From contig NC_056042.1 in assembly GCF_004379255.2 (NCBI RefSeq), forward strand, positions 17,531,901 to 17,595,900: 64,000 bases of DNA, given 5' to 3'. Shown one piece after another: positions 11,331-23,460 of the stretch (positions are counted from its first letter, which is position 1; each line of letters starts with the position of its first letter). Both the position numbers and the translations under genes were made by a program. Origin of the DNA: Salvia splendens. Its lineage: Eukaryota > Streptophyta > Magnoliopsida > Lamiales > Lamiaceae. The notes beneath the pieces are model-generated. The model did not search any database, had not been told where the DNA came from, and saw only the letters and a program-made list of their open reading frames with translations.

Positions 11331-11501
11331 AGTTTCTTAGGATTATTGTCCATACATAATGTGTGGCGATAATATTAGAAACCACATTCTAGTTCACACT
11401 ATTTATATTTGAGAAGTGAACTTAGGATTATTGTCCCCTCATGAACTTACTATTTCGTAGGATTATTGTCCCCACATAATGGGTGGCGATAATATTAGAA
11501 A
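11331..11501. repeat. Direct repeat of about 50 bp, 120 bp apart
   Basis: Copies at 11331-11381 and 11451-11501 share AGGATTATTGTCC and GTGGCGATAATATTAGAAA with few differences. A shorter third copy (CTTAGGATTATTGTCCCC) lies at 11421-11438. Confidence 0.8.
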
Positions 11502-12087
11502 TTAGCTTCACAAATTGCAGATTATTCGATGGAGACCATATACGAACATAGTTTGTAATTATAGCTTAGAGATTTTAGTTATGGTTTTTATTAATCATCC
11601 TTAGCCTTAAGGCAGATAAAAGCTTAATTAAATTCTGTTGGTATTTAATTGACTGGATAATTAAAAATTTTATAGTTTTTAATATCTTATTTAATGAAGT
11701 TATATTAATTTACCAAAGTTCAATTCTTATTCATGAATCTAAAATAATTGAATTATTTATATCTTGGACTGACATGAACAATTAAACTTAAAGTAATTCC
11801 TCGTTCAAGATTAGGAAGAAAATAATTATATTATTTAATGTATCCCTACATATCTATCCTAATTAGGATTCTAGACATAAAGTAATTAGGAAACTAGAAA
11901 ATTATTCTTGTCGATATCATATAGGAATAAAATAATCAAAATATTCCTAAAATCTAGAGAAATCTTCCCAAAATATTTTATTTCCATTAAATAATAATAT
12001 TTTAATGATTTATATTAATTCAATGAATTAAATAATCATAAAATAATTCCATCATCGATATCTCATCGAACAAGGTTTGCACGAACG

Positions 12088-12600
12088 ATGAACGATGAAA
12101 ATCTGACGAGTTCATCGTTGGAACCCGACGCACGGGGCGTCACGACGAGCAGGGCACTGGACCTGCACCTGCTCTCGGCCGGCTGGCTCATGCCTGGCTC
12201 GATGGCTGGACGCTTGTCTCTCGGCCAGCAGCATGCACGGAGCGTCGCTGCTCTCGGCCAGACGGCTCCGTCGTCTCGGCACGCACCCGAGACACATGCG
12301 TCTCGCGACGCTGATTGCTCCCACGTCTGTGTCTTGGCCAGCCGCAGGGTTCACGTCTTGGTCCTTCGGCCTAGGGTCGAGGGTTCGGCACGCGGTGTCT
12401 GGCAGGTTCTCGTGTCTTGGCACGCGTCTGTATCTTGGCCAGTCACTCCCTCGTCACTCTAGTTCTGGACTAGCGTAGGCTTGTGGTCTCGGTCGGCGGC
12501 ACGCACGAGCCCTCACTCGTCTGCGCGTCGCCCTGTGATCGCCGCTCCATGCTCCCACTGTCTCGACATCCCTTCTTCGGGAGCACGTCTCGGGTGCTCG
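12088..12600. repeat. GC-rich block of degenerate CTCGGCC/CTTGGCC repeats
   Basis: About ten copies of CTCGGCC, CTTGGCCAG, CTCGGCACGC and similar occur in 330 bases, sharply different from the AT-rich DNA on both sides. Open frames exist on both strands (12088-12462 plus, 12423-12112 minus) but both are low in complexity and resemble no protein family I know. Confidence 0.6.
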
Positions 12601-12744
12601 AATAATTCAAGTTTTTTGATCGATTGTTCTTGAGTTCAACATGCATAAAATAACCACAACAAAACCAAGAATATGCTTCGCAATCAATTAATACATGCAT
12701 ACATAAATTTTGTGAAATTTAAATCCAAATAATCAGAGCCAAAG

Positions 12745-12762
12745 ACTGGCTCTGATACCAAT
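12745..12762 (-). promoter_or_regulatory. Copia primer binding site (initiator Met tRNA)
   Basis: On the minus strand TGGTATCAGAGCCAG starts two bases after the LTR end. It is the standard plant initiator-Met-tRNA primer site and fixes both the orientation and the LTR boundary at 12763. Confidence 0.85.
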
Positions 12763-14229
12763 TGAAGGGGTTGGCAGCGGAAGCATACATAAATCAATTA
12801 CGTAATAATTCTGATCTATTTATAAGATTATTTAGACAAATTCTCTTCGCGCAATTTTTACATGTATCACGCTCATAACCTAAATTATATCATGCTTTAA
12901 GTGAATTGTAACCTAAAACATGTTTCTCTACGGATTAGCCATTTTACCTTGAGGATTCTCCACAGAATCAAAGATATCCAGCGCCTTCTCCACGTGAAGA
13001 CCTTGAGTACTAAACCACAGATCTCCCGACTGGTTCCCGGACTGTACGCTGATTAATGTGTGGGTTGATCTCACCATAATAATAGGATTTAAATAAAGAA
13101 GACAGAAAACCTATCTCACGGAGGAGAGAAAATCGTCCCTCACAGTGTAGGAGAAGGGGATAAAATTTTTGTTGAAAATTAAGTGTATTTTCGGTCTCCT
13201 TTATTCTCCTATTTATATTAAGTCACATATTGGGCCCAGTCAAGGATCTATGGAAAGTTTTGGATATGGCTTCCCCCGATTAGATTTTTAATAATCAAAT
13301 TGAACCCCTATATTTAATACAAGCTTATATTGGAATATTACGAGCAGCCACTACAGAAGTAATATTGTACTGCCCATCCAAATCTGAAATTATAAGTAAT
13401 CCGGGTTTTCATTGCTTGTCATTCATTTCTCGCGCTTAAGATAGAAACGTCCATTAATTAATTAGTGTCTGCTATGAACTTAATTAATTAACATCTTATT
13501 AAATCCAAGAGCGGACTTAGCAAGAAACACATATTTATTATTCATAGAGTAATCAAACTCCTACTAGCTTGGTTCTGAATAATTAAACCTTGTTTCGAGC
13601 TCTTCTTGAGGACGTTATCAAACTAGACTCACCTCGCGCACGATTCAATATAATAGCAATCCTAGCACCGCTAGATATTAATCACCACTACCCAATATAC
13701 CAGGATTATTGGGTTGTGAAAAACCCGCACCATTTGGTAAGTCAAAGTAGTGCATAATCAATACCGTATGCTCAATGCTAACGTACATTGATTAAGAAAT
13801 AAATAATTTATCAAGACCTCGTCTTTCAGTAGATAGCATAAAGACTTGTCTCACTATTAGATCCAATTTAGTGCTCTACCACACCAATGTCATCTTATTT
13901 CAGTAAGGCTTAGAAATATGCGGACTGACATTGCAACCTTTCACGATAGATAGTCTAGGCCTATCTGGGTTGTGAAATTCTTATTTTTCTTTGTTCAGAA
14001 CTGACCGTGTTACCTTAAAATGGATGACGCCCACAACCGGTCTACTAAAACAAAGATTTGTACTTTGTTAATTTACTTATACATTTAAACGTGCAATAAA
14101 CATCCATTAAATGTAAAACATAATAACATTATGACAAAAATAATCGGTTGCATCCATTGGAAAATAAAATAAGAGATTGTACAGTATTCAATCTCTCGAA
14201 AGGTGATTTCTATTATACAAACTCTAACA
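12763..14229 (-). mobile_element. Copia 5' LTR, 1467 bp
   Basis: Minus-strand ends are TGTTAGAGTTTG at 14229 and CCAACCCCTTCA at 12763, i.e. TG...CA. A TATA box (TATAAATAG) lies at 13210-13218. Parts of the same LTR family recur at 1-60, 38901-39084, 46786-46954 and, more divergent and on the plus strand, from 48171. The partner 3' LTR is not complete in the window. Confidence 0.82.
13210..13218 (-). promoter_or_regulatory. TATA box of copia LTR
   Basis: TATAAATAG on the minus strand, followed by AGAATAAAGGAGACC. It lies about 1010 bases from the LTR start, consistent with the U3/R boundary. Confidence 0.55.
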
Positions 14230-16287
14230 CACATTGCCCCCGGGATTGAAGTACGCTTATCTGGGGGGAAGAGGAGACATTCCCGTTGATTGTGAATAGC
14301 CGGTTGACTACTGAACAAGAAAAAGAATTGCTGGAGGTATTGAAAAGGAATCAGAAAGCAATAAGATGGACCCTATCGGATTTGATGGGCATCAGCCCAG
14401 ATCTGTGTATGCACCACATCCGCCTAGAAGAGGCTGCCAAAGCTCATCGGGAGAACCAGAGGAAATTGAATCCTAATATAAGGGAAGAGGTTCTGAATGA
14501 AGTTCTGAAGCTGTTAGCCATGGGGATCATTTACTCTATTCCGGATAGCAAGTGGGTCAGTCCCGTCCATATGGTGCCAAAGAAGTCCGGTATTAAGGTA
14601 GTGAAAAATGACAAGAACGAATTGGTCCCCACGAGGCTGGTCACGGGTTGGATAATGTGTATTGACTATCGAAAGCTGAATGAGGCAACACGAAAGGATC
14701 ATTTTCCACTGCCTTTCATTGACCAAATGCTTGAGAGATTGGCAAGTAAGCAATACTTTTGCTTCCTAGATAGTAATAGAGGGTATTTTAATATATATGT
14801 CGACCCTGAAGATCAAGAAAAGACAACTTTCACATGCCCCTTCGGGACATATGCATATAGAAGAATGACTTTTGGACTTTGTAATGCGCCGAGGACTTTT
14901 CAAAGGCCCATGATGAGTATTTTCTCCGACTTACTGGAAGAGTGGATCGAGATCTTCATGGGCGACTTCACAGTTTATGGGAATTCCTTTGAATCCTGCC
15001 TTGCTAATATGGATCTAGTCCTAGGAAGGTGTAAGGAAAAGAATTTGGTGTTGAATTTTGAAAAGTGCCACTTTATGGTCCTTGAGGGAATTGTTTTGGG
15101 CCATGTCGTATCGGAAAGGGGAATACTAATCAGAAGGGAATTGTTTATAGGAGGTTCATTAAAGATTTTTCCAAGATTGCGCATCCACTAACGCATCTCC
15201 TTAAGAATGATGTTGAGTTCGTTTTCAATGAAACATGCCAGCAGGCCTTCCAACTTTTGAATGATGGACTTGTCTCGGCTCCGATTATCACTTCCCCTGA
15301 ATGGAATCACCCTTTCGAGGTGATGTGTGATGCAAGCGACTTCGTGTTTGGGGCAGTCTTGGGCCAAATGATAGATAGAAAATGCAATGTTATCTTCTAC
15401 GCGTCTAAAACGTTGAATCAGGCTGATCCGCTGGCTATTGTTGGCTATTGTGTATTCCTTCGAGATACAACGAAGAAAGCGATGTTGGCTATTGTGTATT
15501 CCTTCGAGAAGTTTCGCCCCTATCTGTTGGGTTCTAAGGCTATCGCGTATACTGATCACGCGGCGATCAAGTATTTGTTGGTGAAGAAGGAATTGAAACC
15601 CGGGTTGATCCGCTGGCTATTGTTGTTGCAGGAATTTAACTAGGAGGTGAAAGACAAGGCTAGAACAGAGAATAAAGTGGCAGATCATTTGAGCCAGATA
15701 ACACAGGGGGAAGATAGAGAGGACATTCCCGATGCTTTTCCTGAAGAACATTTGTACTGTGTTCAAGGATCCAGCATCTTGATCAGCTTGGGAGATGCTT
15801 TCAACCGAACTGACCCAGAGGAGTTTGTGTATGAAATAAGCAAGAGGCAGGCTGAACAGTGGTTCGCGGATCTGGTAAAGTATTTGGTGACTGGGGAGTT
15901 GCCACGTACACCAGAAGTAATAAGAGCTCGGAGGCTCAAAATCAAGAGTGAGGCCAAATATTACTTTTGGGATGACCCTTCCCTATGGAAAATGGGAGTT
16001 GATCAGGTCATCAGGCGATGCATCCCAGAATGGGACCAGGAGGACATATTGGTTCATTGCCACTCGCTTGCCTATTGAGGCCATTTCGGCCCAAAGAAAA
16101 CAGCCCAGAAAGTCTTGGACAATGGCTTCTATTGGCCGAATTTGCATAAAGACGCCTACGAATTCTGTAGGAAGTGCAGTCGCTGTCAATTGACGGGAGG
16201 GATCTCCGCGAATGACGAAATGCCGCAGATACCCATAGTGGTGTGCGAGATCTTTGATGTCTGGGGGATGGATTTTATGGGGCCTTT
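14230..16287 (+). pseudogene. Athila-type Ty3/Gypsy pol fragment: RT, RNase H, integrase N-terminus
   Basis: Reverse transcriptase-RNase H-integrase of an Athila-clade element. Coding similarity starts right at the copia LTR border (EETFPL then IVNSRLTTEQEKELLEVL). RT motifs are MVPKKSGI, CIDYRKLNEATRKDHFPLPF, FGTYAYRRMTFGLCNAP and IFMGDFTVYG; the last is the catalytic box, where one aspartate is replaced by glycine. After [13 protein letters not shown] a deletion and frameshift near 15130 remove the connection segment. RNase H follows ([27 protein letters not shown]), with a 26-bp direct repeat at 15440-15465 and 15484-15509. The integrase zinc region ([16 protein letters not shown]) is interrupted by stops, and the core ends at [12 protein letters not shown] where LTR D begins. 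Not functional. Confidence 0.85.
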
Positions 16288-17165
16288 TGTCACGGCCGCC
16301 CTTACTAAGGATAGCAAGGACGGGGAAATCGCGACTAAGGGGAGGGACTAAGAAGTGGGGAAGAAATGGGGGACACAATGAAAGTTTACACTTAAAGCAA
16401 AAATTTAAATTAACTCCCAAAAGGGAATTTGTTTAAGTCTACAAAACATTTTAGTTTAACCAAAAATTGATATCTAAGTATTTGACATAATCAAAACCAT
16501 ACGAAGTAAATTAAACTCTTGTGACATCAGTTTCAAAAGATAGCAGCGGAAAAATTATCGAAGAGAGTCATAGGATGACGCCTATGTATGAAGACACAAC
16601 GCATCCAAATTTCCTATGCCGACTCAACATCCCCCGCAACATCCTGCTCAACCTGCACATAAAGAAAACATATGCAGGGCTGGGTATTTGATATACTCAG
16701 TGAAAACGTGCCAAAGTATTTTATATAAGTTATGTCATCCATACCATAGTGAACTCGAGTTTTACGTTTATTTAAAGAAATATCACGCGTATCACCAAAA
16801 CAGTTTCACAGCCTGGATAGGCAACAATCTCCCCACTTTCTCAACAATCCAACAATCACATCATCAATCCAAAGTGTGGCCCCACTATTCGCCCACGAGA
16901 CCGGCTGACAAGCAAGGACGGCTCCCGATTCCACCAGTGTACACGGCCTGATAGGGTTTGCGGCCCTACTCAGACCCGAATTCGTTTCACACAAAGCCAT
17001 ATAGCCTAACGGTGTAAACTCAGATGAACTAGGCATCAGGCACACAATCTCAACATCAAAACAGTCCATGGCATGACATAACACTTTAAACCACCTTTAT
17101 AGTTCCACAATCATACTTTGGAAAGTAAAAGAGTTTAGTTAAAGAAAGGCCACCTCGTACGCACG
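16288..17165 (-). mobile_element. Chromovirus LTR fragment D
   Basis: Strongly similar to 43666-44580, the 3'-terminal part of LTR C, in the same orientation. It starts with the LTR end TGTCACGGCCGCCC next to Athila integrase and contains the conserved block at 16952-16984. Near 17148 it skips about 50 bases that LTR C has, and at 17166 it gives way to LTR B. It is the remains of a chromovirus that inserted into the Athila element. Confidence 0.75.
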
Positions 17166-17209
17166 TGTAACATCCCAAAATTTTTGTGACCTTTATTTAA
17201 TATATGTAG
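17166..17209 (+). mobile_element. Chromovirus B 5' LTR, first 44 bp
   Basis: TGTAACATCCCAAAATTTTT through TTTAATATATGTAG is identical to the start of the B 3' LTR at 36432 up to the last few bases. It is interrupted by element A and resumes at 29569. Confidence 0.85.
17205..17209. repeat. Target-site duplication TGTAG of element A, left
   Basis: Matches TGTAG at 29564-29568 on the other side of element A, as expected for 5-bp Ty3/Gypsy integration. Confidence 0.85.
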
Positions 17210-20102
17210 TGTCACGACCGCCCTTTAGGGGTATTAAATACGGGCGATCGTGATGAAAAGAATTTAATGACACGGACGAAAAGAATTAGGGTTTCAACAC
17301 AAGTTGGACCATAATTAATATCCCAATAAATAACCAAGAGTTTGATATTATCCAACAAGAAATTCAAAATATCCATTATCCTAACAATTAAAGTTGTCGG
17401 CCCCAAATGAAACATAATTAAATGAAACATAATTAAATGAAACGTCACAGCGGAAACGACCAAGAGAAAGAGTGACGTCATGTGTGAAGACACAACGACA
17501 CTCAAGGTTCAAAGACAATTATAATCTTAAATTCACTTGCTCAACACCACCACATCCTCGTCGCCGCTCAACCTGCACATAGGGAAAACACATGCAGGGC
17601 TGAGTACTATAAAATATACTCAGTGGGCTCACGCCGAAAACATTTTCAATAAAAATATTATTTATCATGCCATACATAAGTAACCACCGGGGTTTAGCTT
17701 TAGAAAGGCCTGAGGCACTCAAAATCATTTCCCATTGTAAAAGTCGACTGATTAGTCATTTTCCCATAGACGTTAGCCATATCTGCCAATACATGACTTG
17801 GAATGTGGCCACAAACCAAGCCACTAGACCGGCCAGCCCGTACGCTAGCACACGATCTACCATAGGTGTACACTAGTCCAAGTAGGGTTTGCGGCCCTAC
17901 GAGGACCCGAATTCGATTTATATAACGATGGCACATAGCCATATCAGATAGGCACGTAAAAAATCAAATCACGGCATGATAAATACAGTTTCACTTCCAT
18001 CGATAAAATATTTAGGACGTTGTCCTTATTTAAAAGAAAGCCCACCTCGAGTGCTTAATTTGAAATTACGTTCTTTCCCTTGCGATCACGATTCCCTTGC
18101 GATGATTCACCTTTAACAATTTATATAACACATAAATCAACACACTTTCAAATTAAATGAATAAGATGCATGCATCCTAAGTCTCCAATTATTTTCCTCG
18201 TTCCAGACTACTAATTTTCCACAATTAGAGGCTAAGGTGTTTTTGATGGATTCCGGCAGCTCACGCCCCAACAAATTATATTAGAAACATGTCCAAACCA
18301 AATAATTTAGATGGTGTAGGAGAAAGAAAAAATAAATCAATTTCACTCCCAAACCAACTAACACACGTACATACATACTCCCTTCACAACATATACCAAT
18401 TAATATACTCCGAATTAAAACAGTAACCAATAAAAGGAATAAACAATATAAATATTCCAATACTCAACATATACCTACGTATATAACTACATGCTTACTG
18501 TATGAATCAATCATCAAAATAATATTAAAGAGGTAGTAGTTAAATTTAAAATATGGACATGTTACAAAATTGCACTTACTCGTTTCCACTTCCATTTTGA
18601 AACCATCATCATCAAATTATATATATTCCCAAAAGACAAAGTAACAAACTAGTAAAAGAAGTCATTAGAGGAAACACTTTACTCCGGAAATGTCGTCGCT
18701 TCTCTCTCTCTCTTCTCACTCTCCCCTCTATTTCATGTACTGTTCTGTACTCCCTCTCTCATTTATTAATTTGACATTATACACACACATCTATGCATAC
18801 ATATTAGTATATACATATAGAGAGGAAATAACCCAGCACTGTCGGCTTCAACCAAGCAAAGTCCATCCTCCTCAACACCCCCCTTCTCTCTCTGTCTCTC
18901 AATTTCGTCCAAATTTTTTTCAAAGAGCTCACCCAATTTCTCAAATTTGCAACACACTCAAATTGAAGATTTCAGAAGCACACACACCCAAATCCATCTC
19001 TCTCTCCCTCGATTTCTTTCACAGGAAGAACAAAGCAAGATCTCTAAATTTGCCGCTGCAGCGTCGATGCTGCAGTGTCCGTGTTCGCCCGCTCCGTTGC
19101 CGTTCGGGCAACATCCAGACCGAGCAGCTGCTGGGCGGCTCGCACCCACCGCCGTCGCCGCTCCGGCAGCCCCGATTAACCCGCAGATAAGTTCCAGATT
19201 TGATTTCGTGACTTAAAGTTCGATTCTTTAATTCAGTTGCTTCGATTAAGAGGTTAATTGCAGATTCTGGTAACAGTAGGGTGTGATGTATGGATGCAGT
19301 AGTATGAAATTGAAATTGAAATTGAAATTGGAAATGGGTGGGAGATGTGTATACCTTCGATTTGCAGTCAGATTGTGAAAGAATAGATGATGAATCTTTC
19401 CTTGATTTTAGTTCTGGATTTCTTGAGTTCGATTGAGTAGAGGTTGAGAATAATTAGTCTTGTTCTTGTGAGTTCTTGCAGATTTGCAGAGAAGCGTAAA
19501 TGGGTGACATCTGATTTGTGGAAGGAGTATTATAGAGAGGAGGCGGCTTGGTTTAGATATGGGAGAGATTCATGGAGTGGGGAAACGGTTATAACGTGGG
19601 AAAAGGAGTGGAGGCGTTTTTCCTCTTTTTTTTTGAACTTTAATTTATTAATTAGGTTTGTTTAATATTTTATTTGCAGATCACGGAGGGGGAAAATCTC
19701 ATCACGGAGGAGGAATATCAATGAAAAAATCTTTATTTAATATTTGAATTAATGTCGATTGATGATCGAATCAACCGGGAGGATATTCAATTAGATTAGT
19801 TTAATTCACATTCCATTGTATTTTATTTTAAATTGTGCCGTCCACAATTTATTTATCACGGACTGAATCTTTATATTATTTATTCAATTTATCAGATCCA
19901 ACACGGAATCGAGTCCAATAAATATTCCTCACAAAAAGGAATTATTTAAATTCGCATAATATTTTATTTCACAACTTCTAGTCCACCAACAATTAATTCA
20001 CCAACAATTAATTCACCAACAATCAATTCACGGACTACGCAAAATTAAAAGCATAAGTAATTTAGGGTTCACAAATTAGGTTTAGAAAAACGGGGCGTTA
20101 CA
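17210..20102 (-). mobile_element. Chromovirus A 3' LTR, 2893 bp
   Basis: Near-identical to 26680-29563. Differences include a 7-base insertion near 17706 (CCTGAGG), an extra repeat of about 16 bases near 17415, and fewer GAAATT units at 19310-19330. It contains the conserved block at 17883-17915 and an antisense gene-leader-like segment at about 18660-19660. Confidence 0.9.
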
Positions 20103-20116
20103 TCCTACCAACCTTA
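20103..20116 (-). promoter_or_regulatory. Polypurine tract of element A
   Basis: On the minus strand AAGGTTGGTAGGA lies directly before the 3' LTR start, the usual place for the plus-strand primer. Confidence 0.55.
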
Positions 20117-20146
20117 ACAAAAATTTCGTCCCGAAATTTGTTACTC

Positions 20147-21647
20147 TCAAGTAAAGAGTTCTAGGTACAATTCCATCATCTTATCCTCATTCTCCCACGT
20201 GGCTTCTTCATACCCATGATTTTCCCATAATACTTTCACACAAGCAACAGGTTTATTCCTCACATTCTGGATCTTTCGGTCTAAAATGGATTGGGGTCTC
20301 TCCTCATAGCTCAAGTCTGGATTCAACGCGACTTCCTCAAAACGGATCACGTGCTTTGGGTCGAACATGTATTTCCGTAACTGCGACACATGGAAAACGT
20401 TGTGCACATTTCCAAGGTTTGGTGGTAGCGCCAATCGATATGCAACGGGGCCCACTCCTTCAAGAATTTCATAAGGCCCAATAAATCGCGGCTTCCATTT
20501 GCCCTTGATGCCGAATCGTGTTATCCCTTTTGACGGGGATACTTTAAGGAAAACTTGTCGCCAGCTTGAAATTGTAAATCAGTTCGTCGGACATCCGCGT
20601 ATGATTTTTTTGTCTGTCTTGAGCTTCTTTTATCATTTCATGAATTTTCTGAACCATTCCTACCATTTCTTCAACTACATCGGGTCCAAGTATTCTTCTC
20701 TCGCCAACTTCGTCCCAGTAGAGCGGTGATCTACACTTTCTTCTGTATAATGCCTCATACGGCGCCATGTTTATCGTTGCCTGGAAGCTATTGTTGTAGG
20801 CGAGCTCGATCAATGGTAGTGCTGCCTCTCAACTTCCTCCTCGGTCGAGTACCACGGCTCTCAGCATATCTTGGAGAGTTTGGATCGTTCTTTCGGACTG
20901 TCCATCGGTTTGAGGGTGGAATGCCGTGCTGAAATTCAATTTGGTTCCAAGCTCCTTCTATAGACTTATCCAAAATCTTGAGGTGAATTTCGGGTCACGG
21001 TCGGACGTGATAGTCACTGGGACTCCATGCAATCGAACTATCTCCCTTATGTAAATTTGAGCTAGTTTGTTGGACCCATAGCTTATAAGAATCGGTATGA
21101 AATGCGCACTTTTGGTAAGCCGATCTATAATTACCCAAATGGCGGTGTTCCCTCTCAGAGTCCTTGGCAACCCGGTCACGAAATCCATGGCGATGTGTTC
21201 CCATTTCCACTCGGGAATCTCTAGTGGTTGTAACTTCCCATACGGTCGTTGATGTAGAATCCTCACTTGCTGACAGACTAAACATCTCTCGCCGAATGAC
21301 GCTATGTCCCTCTTCATACCATTCCACCAAAAGGACTTCCTCTGATCTTGATATATTTTCGTACTTCCTGGGTGAGCGGTGTAAGGAGTCTCATACGCTT
21401 TACTCATAACCTCGTTTTTTAGTCCCTCGTTATCCGGCATGCATAGCCTTCCTTCGAAAGTAAGGGCATTGTCACCATCTTCACTAAAATTCCCAGATTC
21501 ACCAGTTCGCACTTCTATATGAATTTCCTCCAATTTCGCATCCATCCGTTGTGCTTCAATAATCCTCGACCTTAGATCAGGTTCAACGGCTAGAGTGGTG
21601 ATTCGTGCATCCACTGTTTCAGGTGCCCTCACCACTTCCAAACACAT
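20147..21647 (-). pseudogene. Element A integrase with C-terminal chromodomain (broken)
   Basis: Integrase inserts the DNA copy; the chromodomain of chromoviruses steers it to marked chromatin. The zinc-binding part reads [19 protein letters not shown] then CLVCQQV. The core keeps [28 protein letters not shown] and TSDRDPKF before a frameshift near 20960. The next piece (20813-20544) has ELAYNNSFQATINMAPYEALY, and after another frame change 20455-20147 has FHVSQLRKYMFDPKHV and a chromodomain-like end, VACVKVLWENHGYEEATWE. The stop at 20147 is 45 bases before the LTR. At least two frame changes make it non-functional. Confidence 0.88.
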
Positions 21648-21698
21648 CTTGCTGAACTCGCAAATTAGGCGTTCCTCTGTGGTGAGAAAAGTGGCTAG

Positions 21699-23460
21699 TT
21701 AGGAATGGTCCTTCCGGCTCAATGCATCTGCTACCACATTTGCCTTGCCGGGGTGATAATTGATGCCACAATTGTAGTCTTTCACCAACTCGAGCCATCC
21801 TCGTTGCCGCATGTTCAAATCTTTCTGCTCGAAGAAGTACTTCAGGCTTTTGTGATCCGTGAAGATCTCACATCGGACTCCGTAGAGGTGATGTCTCCAA
21901 ATCTTTAAGGCGTGTACTACCGCTGCTAACTCCAAGTCGTGGGTTGGATAGTTCAACTCGTGTGGCCTCAATTGTCGTGATGCATAAGCAATCACTTTGT
22001 TGTTCTGTATCAACACACATCCAAGTCCCACCTTCGAAGCGTATGTGTATACCACGTAGTTCACTCCATGTTCTGGAACAGCTAGAATCAGTGTACTAGT
22101 TAGCTTTTCCTTCAACAGTTGGAAACTGGCCTCACACTCCGGGGTCCAATTGACTTTTACCCCCTTCTTGAGTTGTTGAGTCATTGGTCTCGCTATCTTG
22201 GAGAACCCTTCAATAAACCTTCGGTAGTATCCTGCCAAGCCTAGGAAACTCCGAATCTCGTTTGGTGTTGTAGGTGCTTTCCACCGTTGTACCGCCTCAA
22301 CCTTAGCAGGATCCACTCGAATTCCTTCTGCCGCCACGATATGACCATGGAAATTTACTTCCTTATGCCAAAATTCGCACTTGCTGAATTTAGCATAAAA
22401 TTTCTCACTCCTCAACGTCTCCAAAGCGATTCGCAGGTGCTCCTCGTGTTCCTTCTCATTCCTCGAATAGACGAGTACATCATCTATGAATACCAAAACG
22501 AATTTACCCAAGTATGGGTGGAATACCCTGGTTCATCAAATCCATGAATGCTGCAGGTGCATTCGTCAATCCCAACGGCATCACCACAAACTCGTGGTGA
22601 CCATATCTCGTGCGAAAAGCAGTCTTCGGTATGTCTTCTCATCGGACTCTCAACTGATGGTATCCGGACCTTAAATCCATCTTTGAGAACACACCAGCTC
22701 CTCGAAGTTGATCAAATAGGTCATCTATTCTCGGCAGTGGATATTTGTTCTTGAGAGTCATCTTGTTCAACTCTCTATAATCGATACACATTCTCATCAA
22801 TCCCTCATTCTTCTTAACAAAAAGCACAGGCGCGCCCCACGGTGAAATACTGGGTCTAATAAAACCCAAGTCCATAAGCTCTTGTAGTTGTATCTTGAGT
22901 TCTTCCAACTCTTTTCGCGCCATTCGATATGGGGCCTTGGACACCGGTGCCGACCCTGGCTCTAGGTCGATTGTGAACTCCAACTGTCGATCTGGCGGTG
23001 GTCCAGGTAACGCTTCAGTAAAGACGTCTGAAAATTCTCGTACCACAACGACATCCTCCACTTTCCTTTCCTCCTTCTCATCTCCTTGTAGATAGACCAG
23101 ATGGGCAGTGCGCCCTTTTCTTAACATCGTTGTGGCTTGGAGTGCGGAGATGATAGACGTTTTTCTGTTCACCGTGATTCCATGATACACGATTGGTTCC
23201 TTTCCGGGGACTTGTAATGATATTCGTCTCTCCTTACATCGAATCGTAGCAAAATTTGCAGTCAACCAATCCATTCCCAAGATTACATCGACATCCTTCA
23301 TGGCCATAACTTGTAAGTCGTGCACGACTAGCCTAAGTTCTCCCATAACAATTTCTATGTTCGAGCATGTTCGAGAAATTTCTATTACCCCTCCCACTGG
23401 TGAGGTCACCATCATCTTATGTTCAGATTTATTAGCAGGCAACTTAATGTGTCCACACAT
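21699..23460 (-). pseudogene. Element A protease remnant, reverse transcriptase and RNase H
   Basis: The protease keeps its C-terminal landmark [16 protein letters not shown], but the upstream Asp-Ser/Thr-Gly active-site segment is absent: zinc-knuckle gag tail runs straight into [15 protein letters not shown] follows with [32 protein letters not shown], a stop after LRVR at 22639 (CGA to TGA fits), a frameshift near 22510, then the intact catalytic box [12 protein letters not shown]. RNase H has GLGCVLIQ and [12 protein letters not shown], but the first catalytic aspartate appears as tyrosine (YTYASK). The tail [13 protein letters not shown] ends at 21699. Inactive. Confidence 0.88.

Larger units (their letters stand above)
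10974..12744 (-). other. Copia leader, about 1.77 kb, non-coding
   Basis: This lies between the primer site and gag ATG and has no credible ORF. Two parts stand out: a GC-rich block with CTCGGCC-type repeats (12088-12600) and an AT-rich part with a 120-bp-spaced direct repeat (11331-11501). The leader is much longer than the roughly 100 bases before gag in copia E of this window, so extra DNA may have been gained. Confidence 0.6.
2293..14229 (-). mobile_element. Truncated Ty1/Copia element interrupted by a LINE
   Basis: Read on the minus strand this has a 5' LTR (14229-12763), a Met-tRNA primer site, a leader of about 1.8 kb, and gag-protease, then stops at about 2293. Integrase, reverse transcriptase, RNase H and a full 3' LTR are absent. 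A LINE occupies 3451-10935 inside gag. The 5' LTR begins exactly where Athila-type pol resumes at 14230, so the copia probably inserted into Athila DNA; the left boundary is not a clean LTR end, so a later deletion must have removed pol. Type: Copia by zinc knuckle, protease motif and LTR structure. Confidence 0.75.

Noticed and set aside
12088..12462. GC-rich ORF as a host gene
   Set aside because: Composed of short degenerate repeats and located in a copia leader; frames are open on both strands.
18690..19190. 166-codon plus-strand ORF present twice (also 28139-28639)
   Set aside because: It looks like leader and exon-like DNA inside an LTR; the peptide is low-complexity and spans likely UTR. 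Kept as a finding about captured sequence, not as a gene.
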